Shown piece by piece: positions 57,624 to 64,000 of a stretch of DNA of 64,000 nucleotides. The stretch is from NCBI GenBank assembly GCA_029260765.1, contig JAJDCP010000124.1, forward strand, positions 1 to 64,000, in the 5' to 3' direction. The stretch comes from Planctomycetota bacterium. GTDB lineage: Bacteria; Planctomycetota; J058; JAJDCP01. Every line of letters starts with the position of its first letter. Position 1 is the stretch's first letter. The notes under the pieces are model-generated. The model was not told the origin of the DNA and did not search any database. It saw nothing but the letters and a program-made list of their open reading frames with translations. The position numbers and the translations under genes are program-made.

Positions 57624-60583
57624 AAGGCTCCGAGCTCAGGATGCAGCCAGTAGAACGCGGGCTTGCCCCGAGACGATTTCTCGGACGCCCGAACCCAACC
57701 GTGCTCCTCGAGCTCCCGCATCAGCCTGTGCATGCCACGTGTGTGTTCTGGCACCTTGCGTTTCGCCAGCTGGCAGAGTGTCCGAACGTTGATTCGGTCC
57801 GCAGTTCGGCCGTCGTGCTCCGCGGCCAGGCGCGGCCAGTCGTCGGCAAGCCACTTGAGCAACGCGCGGGCATAGCCCTGCCGCGTGTCGTGGCCCTTCT
57901 CTTGCTGCAGCACGGCGTAGAACTCGATCGCATGTGGCCAGTAGAAGGTCTTCACCAACCGGATAGCCCGGTCCATGGCTTCGGCCTCGATGGTCAGATC
58001 TTGCGCGCAGGGCGTCAACATCACCTGCAGGATACCGGCCAGGCGGCCGATGTGGTCCGAGGCCTTTGCCGTCCAGTCCGACATGGTTTCCTGCTCGGGC
58101 CGCCGAAAGAACCAACCCTTCGCCTCTCGCCACATCGCGTCGGCCTCCGGAGACGGTCGAAGCAGGTAGGGGTTTCCGCCAAGCGATGCCGGCAGCGACA
58201 CCAGGCCGCGGAGCCACACCTTGTAGGTCTCAATCACGGCCGCTGGGATATCGTCTTCTGGCTTCGGGGTCTCGCGCTTCATGGGAGGAGAGAAGCATGG
58301 AAGAAGCCGAGCGGCCAGCCCTTCGCCCTTGTAGTCGTCCCCCCGCTTCGTCGCGAGGGCTCGCAGGGTGTCGGGTTGGATCGCCTGCAGTAGCCCGAGA
58401 GACGGCCGCGGAATTACGTAATGTACGCCGTCTCCGCTCTGCTGCCCTTTGCGCGCCACCGCAACGCGGCTGCCGTCCCAGGCCTTCTTTGGCAGGTCGA
58501 AGTCTGGTTTGCCGCCATAGAAGCCGCTGATGATCTTCAGGTAGCGGGCTTCCGTGCCGATGACGTTCATGTGCCCGTGTTTCGACATGAGCTTTCCGAG
58601 GACCTCGTTTGTTGCGTCGCTCAGGTAGCGATTCGGAAGCGGCTGCTCCCCGAGCGTCGCTTTCCGAATCCGTGCGGCCTCGAGCCGCTCCTCAAGTCCG
58701 GTTTCGCTTCCGTCTTTCGGCTTGCGCAGCAGGTTCTGGACATTGCGAATCTCTGCATCGATAACATCGCGCTTGGTCTCCCAAGCCGCGATCCTTTGGA
58801 TCCCTTCCTCGCTGGCGCGTATCTCGTCGTCGAGATCTTGGAGCGGATCGGTCGGGAGCTCGACCGCGGGGCTCTTTCCGACTCCGCTCTTCATACAGAG
58901 CAAGCCGAACTCGACCACCGGTCGGGCCTTGCCCTGCAAAACCACTCGGAACTTCGTCGCGATCGCCATGCCGACCGCCATGAGCACGCTATGGCCCACA
59001 GGGCAGGGCTTCATCTGCACGGCGCGGGCTGTGGCTTCGATCAGGTCGCGAGCAGCGGGAATGTCCCGGAATACATCGGTGCAGTCCATGTCCGGGAGGC
59101 TGCGGCCCTGGATGGGCACGGGATCAGACCAGGGCTCGGCCACTTCACCGGCGTCCTGTCGGGTGGCCTTCGCGGAGTGAAGGAACTCCAGGTTCTCGGG
59201 CTTCACGAGCGCCTCGTTCCCGAAGATCTGCCCAGCCTTGTCACCGGTGCCAGGTTTCTCGAAGTGCACGAGTGCGCCAGCCTTCTTCAGCGCGACGACC
59301 CAACCGCGGTTCACAGGGCGGTCCCCTCGATCGCTGCAGGCGACGACATTCCCCAGCGCGAGCTCGCGGCCGTTGCGGTCGAAGACCTTCGCCCGGGCAT
59401 CGCGAGCGTAGACGGGGCGCTGCAGCTTCCCGACGGTAGTGATCGGGGGCTGCCCCGGTGGAGGCTCCCGCTGCTCTGCCCCCAGTGTGGGTCGCTTGGA
59501 GCCCCCGGTAGGGTTCTCGGCCAACGCCTTCTCTGCCGTCCGAATGGCCGCCGGCGGTTTGTCTTGAACCCAGGACCCACAAGCCGGGGCTTGGTCAAGA
59601 ATCGCGAGCACCTCGGCCACGTCTCTTGCCTCGCCGCTTCGGACAGCGAGGTTGGCAATCGCCATCGCCGGTTCGGATCGGTCGCTGAAGCCTTGCCCGT
59701 GCCAGATCGCTCGCGCTCGATCGCTGTTTTCGAGGTATCGCCACCACCCGGTCGGTACAGCGGGCAAGGCCGGTAGTTCGGCGCGCTGCCGGGTCCTCTT
59801 TCGGGGCTTGCTGGCGGCCGGCTTGCTCAAGTCGACATCGAGCGCCTTCGCCAGCTCGGCAAGGTTGTAGCGACGAGTCGGCTCGAAGCTCCAGAGCTGA
59901 CAGAGCAACGGGTCTTCAGGGCTCTTTCGGTTGTACGTTCCCGGGGTCCGCAAAACGCGCGCCAAGTCCCCGACCGTGTCTCCGTTGGTACGGTCGGCCA
60001 GGGCGCGGTTGACGGCCTTGGCCAGCGACAAGGTGTCTCCGACCGCAGGCGACTCGAGCAGCCAGTACCCGTGCCAACCGCGGCCGCTCTCAACGATGCA
60101 GGAGGGCGGGAAGGGCGTCCCACAGAGAGCCATGTGCGCGGCTTCAATGGCAGCGATGCGCTCCTCCTCTGAAGCCTCTTCCCAGGCCTGCTGCTTGGCG
60201 GCCTTCGTCTTTAGCTTTCGGCCTGCAGCCCGGGCGTCGGCGAGCAGCTTGGCACGACGTTCAGCCAGCGGGCTGAAGTCGGCGCCGTCGACGTCGACCC
60301 AGCAAGCGTGAACGTCGAACACCTCGGCTTCGGTCCCCCGGGCGGCCCGCCCGCGATCGGTGCTCGGCTCGCAACGCAGGTTCGCCACCATATGGTAGGT
60401 TCCCGGTACACCTTCCTTGTCCATGGCCATCGCAGTCCGTACGGCCTCGCGGGCGTCCGTGCAGATCTCTGTGCGCACGCGCGGGCTGAAGCTGGAGAGC
60501 GTGAAGATCTCGCCAGGTGGATGCAGAACGCGTAGCAGGTCGAACGCTTGCTGCTTGCGGTCTGGCGCTACGGAACGGGTCAT
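57590..60583 (-). CDS. Primase-helicase of mobile element: AEP-type primase plus DUF3987 (997 aa)
   Basis: The N-terminal part (about 1-260) has the archaeo-eukaryotic primase features: 'ACWVDVDGADF' (DxD metal pair, about 94-100), 'CIVESGRGWHGYWLLESP' and 'DLARVLRTPGTYNRK'. The C-terminal half (from about 490) fits DUF3987, with a Walker-A-like MKSGVGKSP and a helicase core, then a winged-helix-like end. This is the replication protein layout of many plasmids, phages and satellites. The start overlaps the upstream small gene by 4 bases. It is the last gene of a 4-base-overlap chain. Confidence 0.8.
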   Translation of the reverse strand: MTRSVAPDRKQQAFDLLRVLHPPGEIFTLSSFSPRVRTEICTDAREAVRTAMAMDKEGVPGTYHMVANLRCEPSTDRGRAARGTEAEVFDVHACWVDVDGADFSPLAERRAKLLADARAAGRKLKTKAAKQQAWEEASEEERIAAIEAAHMALCGTPFPPSCIVESGRGWHGYWLLESPAVGDTLSLAKAVNRALADRTNGDTVGDLARVLRTPGTYNRKSPEDPLLCQLWSFEPTRRYNLAELAKALDVDLSKPAASKPRKRTRQRAELPALPAVPTGWWRYLENSDRARAIWHGQGFSDRSEPAMAIANLAVRSGEARDVAEVLAILDQAPACGSWVQDKPPAAIRTAEKALAENPTGGSKRPTLGAEQREPPPGQPPITTVGKLQRPVYARDARAKVFDRNGRELALGNVVACSDRGDRPVNRGWVVALKKAGALVHFEKPGTGDKAGQIFGNEALVKPENLEFLHSAKATRQDAGEVAEPWSDPVPIQGRSLPDMDCTDVFRDIPAARDLIEATARAVQMKPCPVGHSVLMAVGMAIATKFRVVLQGKARPVVEFGLLCMKSGVGKSPAVELPTDPLQDLDDEIRASEEGIQRIAAWETKRDVIDAEIRNVQNLLRKPKDGSETGLEERLEAARIRKATLGEQPLPNRYLSDATNEVLGKLMSKHGHMNVIGTEARYLKIISGFYGGKPDFDLPKKAWDGSRVAVARKGQQSGDGVHYVIPRPSLGLLQAIQPDTLRALATKRGDDYKGEGLAARLLPCFSPPMKRETPKPEDDIPAAVIETYKVWLRGLVSLPASLGGNPYLLRPSPEADAMWREAKGWFFRRPEQETMSDWTAKASDHIGRLAGILQVMLTPCAQDLTIEAEAMDRAIRLVKTFYWPHAIEFYAVLQQEKGHDTRQGYARALLKWLADDWPRLAAEHDGRTADRINVRTLCQLAKRKVPEHTRGMHRLMRELEEHGWVRASEKSSRGKPAFYWLHPELGAFCRQLERFGDT

Positions 60584-60996
60584 GCTGCACCCCCGCCGAA
60601 CCAGCCACCTGAAGGCATCCAGCCCATATCTGCAAAGTAGGACCAGCCGAGTCCAGCTTCAGGGATCAGGCGAGCATCTACGCCCAAGCCCTCGAGTCGT
60701 TGCAGCGCATCCTGCCACTCGAGGCCGCCCGCCTGTTCTTTGCCCTCGGGGTCGCGCAAGGTGTAGCGGTGCGAGGGGTGCTCGAAGGGCATACACCCGG
60801 TGTCCTTCAACTCGAAGCCGTCCAGATAGAGGGCGAAGCGCTCTTGGGCCGATGCGTCGATCAACCGCCAGGGGCCTTCCCGGCCTTGGAAAACCAGCAC
60901 CTTGACCACGGTTCCGATCTGCAGAGCTGCTCGCCCCCTGTAGTCGACAATGACGGCATCGGCTTCGGCCTTGGTCTCTGTGTTCCAGAGCTTCAT
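60580..60996 (-). CDS. Small protein of unknown function in replication operon (138 aa)
   Basis: ATG 60996 follows AAAGGAAA. Mixed alpha/beta protein with 'AALQIGTVVKVLVFQGREGPWRLIDAS' and a Gly-rich C-terminus (WFGGGAA). The body contains 'HRYTLRDPEGKEQAGGLEWQDALQRLEG'. No family recognised. The stop overlaps the primase ATG by 4 bases and its start overlaps the zinc-ribbon gene by 4, so it is translated with them. Confidence 0.7.
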   Translation of the reverse strand: MKLWNTETKAEADAVIVDYRGRAALQIGTVVKVLVFQGREGPWRLIDASAQERFALYLDGFELKDTGCMPFEHPSHRYTLRDPEGKEQAGGLEWQDALQRLEGLGVDARLIPEAGLGWSYFADMGWMPSGGWFGGGAA

Positions 60997-61367
60997 GGTG
61001 TTTCCTTTCGACCGGGTTGCCGTTCTTTGAGCCAGTCGATCAGCTCTCTCCAGCTCGGCCGGTCCAGGCGCAGCGCCAAGTGGAAGCCGAATACGGCCTG
61101 CTTGACGCTGGCGCCGTCGACCTTCCCGGCCAGCAGGCCGATGAAGATCGAAGCCATGCTCTTCGAGGGCGGGCGCTCGGCCCACAGGCGGCGTAGCAGG
61201 GCAATCTGCTTCGGCGTTGCTGGCGCCTCGGGGGCCTTCGGCTTCGGCAGCCAGCCCCTGTGTTGCTTGCAGCTCGGGCAGCGCAAGCCTTTGTGGTGCG
61301 GCCCGCAGCCTGGTAGCTCTTCGAGATCGGTGCCGCACTCGCGGCAGATGCGCGGTGTCGTAGTCAT
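60993..61367 (-). CDS. Zinc-ribbon protein in replication operon (124 aa)
   Basis: CRECG at about 8-12 and CPSC at about 30-33 form a four-Cys zinc ribbon at the N-terminus. A Pro-rich spacer follows, then a helical part with 'TPKQIALLRRLWAERPPSKSMASIFIGLLAGKV', a helix-rich region often seen in phage-type replication accessory proteins. ATG 61367, with 4-base overlaps on both sides in the gene chain. Specific role unknown. Confidence 0.7.
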   Translation of the reverse strand: MTTTPRICRECGTDLEELPGCGPHHKGLRCPSCKQHRGWLPKPKAPEAPATPKQIALLRRLWAERPPSKSMASIFIGLLAGKVDGASVKQAVFGFHLALRLDRPSWRELIDWLKERQPGRKETP

Positions 61368-61804
61368 GCCGCTCCCTCGATCGCGACCTCAGCGCCCTGA
61401 GAGCCCGCCAGCATCACGAACACACCGCGGAAGGTGGTCAGGGCGTAGACGCGCGTCGCGTTCTGACCGGCCACGCGCACAACCTCGAACCGACCACCGT
61501 GCGCGGTGCCAGCGTCCGCCAAGAGAGTCGCGAATTGGGCAGCGGCCTCGCGATCGAAGCTGCCCATGGTTGGCTCGCCGTCGACGATGTTGACGGGGCC
61601 CACGAACACCGCTCCGATCCCGGGCTGCTCGAACCGCAGCAGCCGCAGATCGAATGGGCGGGATCCCGAGGCCCCGGCCAGGGCGGCCGCTACGATCCCG
61701 GGGTTGAAGGGCAGCGTGTTGGCAGGTAGACTAGCAGTGTCGTTGTCTTCGACTTTGAGCCGCTCCGCCCCGCCAGGCGAGCGGCTGGTTCGCTTGTTGA
61801 TCAT
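61364..61804 (-). CDS. Unrecognised protein in replication operon (146 aa)
   Basis: ATG 61804, overlapping the neighbours by 4 bases on both sides. Beta-rich middle ('FEQPGIGAVFVGPVNIVDGEPTMGSFDREAAAQFATLLADAG') and 'RVYALTTFRGVFVMLAG' near the end. No recognised family. The longer frame to 61879 would start inside the neighbouring gene and has no ribosome site advantage. Confidence 0.65.
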   Translation of the reverse strand: MINKRTSRSPGGAERLKVEDNDTASLPANTLPFNPGIVAAALAGASGSRPFDLRLLRFEQPGIGAVFVGPVNIVDGEPTMGSFDREAAAQFATLLADAGTAHGGRFEVVRVAGQNATRVYALTTFRGVFVMLAGSQGAEVAIEGAA

Positions 61805-62007
61805 TCGGTGCTCGCCCCCGACTGAGTCGCTGCACCTGCAAGGCAACGCTCTATCCACTCGATCAAGTCGCGCTTGCAAAGCAGCATGCGCGACCCACAG
61901 TCGGGCGCCGGGGATAGCTCACCATCGTCAATCGCTTGGCGTAGGCGATGCTCACAGATCAGCCCCCCCAGCTCGGCCGACGCCGCTCGCGGTGTGTACA
62001 GGTCCAT
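61801..62007 (-). CDS. Small HTH/excisionase-like DNA-binding protein (68 aa)
   Basis: ATG 62007 has AAAAGGA upstream. A compact domain, 'MDLYTPRAASAELGGLICEHRLRQAI', 'DGELSPAPDCGSRMLLCKRDLIEWIERCL', matches the pattern of short excisionase/AlpA-type proteins (HTH, then a wing and 'L.EWI'). First gene of the minus-strand chain, directly downstream of the repeat array at 62056, so it may bind there and regulate its own operon. The long open frame running left to 63879 is spurious. Confidence 0.7.
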   Translation of the reverse strand: MDLYTPRAASAELGGLICEHRLRQAIDDGELSPAPDCGSRMLLCKRDLIEWIERCLAGAATQSGASTE

Positions 62008-62055
62008 GGGGCATCCTTTTCCTGCGCCCTCTTCGGTGCGCGTCTCTACAAACGC

Positions 62056-62104
62056 GGTGATGCACCAACCATGCACCAGGTGATGCACCAGGTGGTGCAT
62101 CACC
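62056..62104. repeat. Repeat array GGTGATGCACCA (operator or iteron candidate)
   Basis: GGTGATGCACCA at 62056-62067 and 62079-62090, a variant ACCATGCACCAGG at 62068-62080, and an inverted copy TGGTGCATCACC at 62093-62104, in tandem upstream of the replication operon. A related inverted copy TGGTGCATC lies at 62182-62190. The unit itself has partial dyad symmetry (GGTG...CACC). Regularly repeated binding sites are typical of operators or replication iterons. Confidence 0.75.
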
Positions 62105-62189
62105 TCTGAGCGCTTGCCAGGCGGCCTCAAGGCAGGTAGATTAATTTTCGTTGACCCGTTGATGGACCAGGTCTGTACGGGTGGTGCAT

Positions 62190-63710
62190 CTAGTGGTCGT
62201 CGGCTTGGACCTGGCGCAGCGAGTCGCCACCAAGCTGGCGCCGGACCCGGTGCCTGAACAGGTCGCCGAGCTTGTGCGCTCCCAACTCGCGGCCGCGCCG
62301 ATAGCTTTCGCCGAGCTTGGAGCCCTTGCGGAGACGTCGGCGATTGATGCCAATCCGTCGGGCGATGTCGGCCTTCGTAGCGGAAGGGTCGCGCTCCGTT
62401 TCGTTCGCGACGCGCTGCGCAAGGGCGGAGAGTGTCGGCTGTCGGCCGGGGGAGACTTCGGTCTCGAGCCTGCTGGCCTGGGGCTCTTCGGTCTCGGCTG
62501 TGGGTCCTCGAAGCCGGCGCACCGCTGAGCGGAGGGCTGGTGCGGGCGCCTGAACGAAACCGTCGGCGGCCTCCTCCAGGAACCCGGCAACAGGTCCGAA
62601 TTCGTGCGAAGCTGAGAGCTCCAACAGGGCATCCCTGACGAAAGTCCGAAGCCGGGGGTAGGCGAGGGTGATGCCTGCGACCGCCACGGCCGAGCCCAAG
62701 CGCTGCGAAGTGGGCACGTCTACGTCTTCGGCGCGCTCGAGCATCCTCTCCATATACCACGTGGCTGCGCGCCAGAAACCGCGGCGGAACAGGTTCTTCC
62801 TGGCGATCGGCGCTTGAGTTTCCGTCAACTTCTTTTGGGCTATTTGGGCATTGAAGAGGTCGCAACCAGCTTCTTGCACCAGGAGTCGTTTGTGATTTGC
62901 CCAGCGCGCCAGCTTGAACCCTTCGACGCCGGGGGCCCCCAACCTGGCGGCGTCCAGGATTAGGTCTGTGAGCCTTGCGTCGAACTCGAATTTCTGTTTT
63001 CCGTCTGCTGTCGTCTCGATATTCATGAACCCAAGCGCAGTTTCCAGGACGGGTCCGGCATTCGCTTCGTAGGCGTGGTCGAGCGAGAGCACATCCCTCG
63101 GATCGACTGCACACGCGTCGGAATACACCCAGCGCTTTCGGGTAGACGCTTTCGGGGCCCGTCCCGTTGGCTCGGAAGTGTTGCTTCCGGAGCCCTGAGC
63201 GTTGCCACAGATGAACTGCATCAGATCCAAGAAATGCTGGGCAGCCTGTCGGCTGGTTTCGATAGCTGCCGCCCGGGTGGCCAGAAAGATGGCAATGTCC
63301 CTGGCTCGAGCGAGCCACTGGCACTGAAGCCGAAGAAAGCCGCTCTTTGCATGCTCGTGCTTCCCGTGAGCGCGAACTGCTTGAACGATCTTCACCAGAT
63401 TCCGCGTGAGTGTACGCACCTGCTGATCTACGTTCATCGCCTTGTAGAACGGTGGAACAATGCCCGCATCGAAGGCGGCGGCCAAGGCGTCGACAACCAC
63501 AGGGGCTGGTTTGAGTGCGAACCCAGCATCGTAGAATTCGCCCACCCGGTATGCCCACGTCGACTCCGCCTCCAGGGTGCCGAGCGGATCTGAACTGGTT
63601 GGGTCGAACCCCAGAATCCCCAGGGTGAATCCCAGAAGCGCTACTTGTTTCCTGCATTCGTCGTCCGGGTCGGGACCCAGGAACGCAGCAAGTTCTTCGT
63701 TGAGCAGCAT
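62190..63710 (-). CDS. Unrecognised protein with C-terminal HTH (506 aa)
   Basis: ATG 63710 follows GGAGGG by 6 bases; an in-frame upstream start at 63818 is less likely. Helical protein ('MLLNEELAAFLGPDPDDECRKQVALLGFTLGILGF') with a long middle of unknown family. The C-terminal about 100 residues contain a resolvase-like HTH ('LSALAQRVANETERDPSATKADIARRIGINRRRLRK') followed by a very basic tail. Its stop codon is 183 bases left of the operon with the repeat array between. Probably belongs to the same element. Confidence 0.65.
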   Translation of the reverse strand: MLLNEELAAFLGPDPDDECRKQVALLGFTLGILGFDPTSSDPLGTLEAESTWAYRVGEFYDAGFALKPAPVVVDALAAAFDAGIVPPFYKAMNVDQQVRTLTRNLVKIVQAVRAHGKHEHAKSGFLRLQCQWLARARDIAIFLATRAAAIETSRQAAQHFLDLMQFICGNAQGSGSNTSEPTGRAPKASTRKRWVYSDACAVDPRDVLSLDHAYEANAGPVLETALGFMNIETTADGKQKFEFDARLTDLILDAARLGAPGVEGFKLARWANHKRLLVQEAGCDLFNAQIAQKKLTETQAPIARKNLFRRGFWRAATWYMERMLERAEDVDVPTSQRLGSAVAVAGITLAYPRLRTFVRDALLELSASHEFGPVAGFLEEAADGFVQAPAPALRSAVRRLRGPTAETEEPQASRLETEVSPGRQPTLSALAQRVANETERDPSATKADIARRIGINRRRLRKGSKLGESYRRGRELGAHKLGDLFRHRVRRQLGGDSLRQVQADDH

Positions 63711-63875
63711 GCGCAGCCCTCCAGCCGCTGGGCTGTTTCTGACGGGGTCGGCTGCTACAATGGGGTTGCCAGTCCAAAGTAGCGCCGTTGCGGGCCCGCC
63801 CGCGGCGGCTCTTTTCATTGGCCCACGGCTCCAGAATAGCCCAGACCTCCGTCAATTCCGGACAGGCAGCCAGCC

Positions 63876-64000
63876 TCACGCGCCAGCCCGCCGGGCCTCG
63901 AGCAGCAACCGCTCCAGCCCTTCGGCCAGAGGCTCGACGTCGCCTGGCCTCCAGAGTTTCCGAGAACCGATCGCGATTCCACCAGGCAGAGCAGGCTGCG
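63876..64000 (-). CDS. C-terminal end of HTH DNA-binding protein (cut by right edge)
   Basis: Reading left from the edge, 41 codons are open, ending at a TGA at 63876. They give 'LPGGIAIGSRKLWRPGDVEPLAEGL...', the strand-turn-strand 'IGSRKLWRPGDVE' that closes AlpA/excisionase-type HTH domains. The N-terminus is outside the window. If real, it is another small regulator of the element. Confidence 0.5.
   Translation of the reverse strand, partial: QPALPGGIAIGSRKLWRPGDVEPLAEGLERLLLEARRAGA

Noticed and set aside
62056..62104. Possible CRISPR array
   Set aside because: Repeats are 12 bases, adjacent or overlapping, without unique spacers, and include an inverted copy.
61801..63879. Long minus-strand open frame ending in the small HTH gene
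   Set aside because: Only its last 68 codons (from ATG 62007, with a ribosome site) resemble a protein. The rest is Arg/Ser-rich shadow of the 506-aa gene frame.

Overview
The window is a GC-rich, gene-dense bacterial chromosome segment. It has frequent strand switches, convergent genes that almost touch, and many short translational overlaps. Several features suggest a Planctomycetota-like or Myxococcota-like organism: Ser/Thr kinases fused to FHA, receiver and formylglycine-enzyme-like domains, PATAN/roadblock proteins, terpenoid-cyclase-like repeat proteins, and many secreted proteins of unknown function. No rRNA or marker gene is present, so this placement is inference only.

Layout. 1-2755: end of a type II secretion / type IV pilus-like operon (two F-type membrane proteins and three pseudopilins). 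2829-9458: mixed genes for a secreted protein, a PflX-like radical SAM enzyme, a subtilisin-like protease, a HEAT/PDZ protein, a beta-lactamase-fold hydrolase and a renalase-like flavoenzyme. 9492-20893: an unusual island. It has two large proteins sharing a metzincin-like zinc site (HExxHxxaromaticxxH plus Met-turn), one of which also carries a cysteine-protease-like C-terminus. A small gene resembling VgrG-neighbour proteins follows, then a porin, then a double peptidoglycan hydrolase. None of the island proteins except the porin has a signal peptide, so export by a contractile-injection-type system is a reasonable hypothesis. 20900-30221: DEAD-box helicase, thioredoxin-reductase-like protein, haemolysin-III-family protein, a sialidase-like membrane-anchored protein, and an SDR-cysD-cysNC operon for sulfate activation.

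30328-41286 is a signalling cluster of an FHA-roadblock-PATAN-HTH protein, a tandem pseudokinase-kinase, and two FHA-REC-kinase membrane proteins. One of these two has lost the catalytic HRD aspartate. A TauE/SafE permease lies inside the cluster. 41482-55568 holds a TerB-acyl-CoA-oxidase fusion, a Cys-repeat lipoprotein, a Rieske oxygenase, a pair of large secreted proteins (transglutaminase-like and cyclase-repeat), a second beta-lactamase-fold hydrolase, an MshEN-like protein, a small DUF4177-like protein, and a kinase with a formylglycine-enzyme-like sensor end.

55675-55863 carries tRNA-His and tRNA-Arg. Directly after tRNA-Arg a probable integrative element begins and runs past the right edge. 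It has a tyrosine recombinase, an HTH protein overlapping it, a primase-helicase (AEP plus DUF3987), a chain of small genes joined by 4-base overlaps, and two repeat arrays (57505-57623 and 62056-62104) that look like protein-binding sites. Two copies of a dispersed palindrome (GTAGGGG...CCCCTAC) with compensatory base changes sit at about 24979 and 35707.
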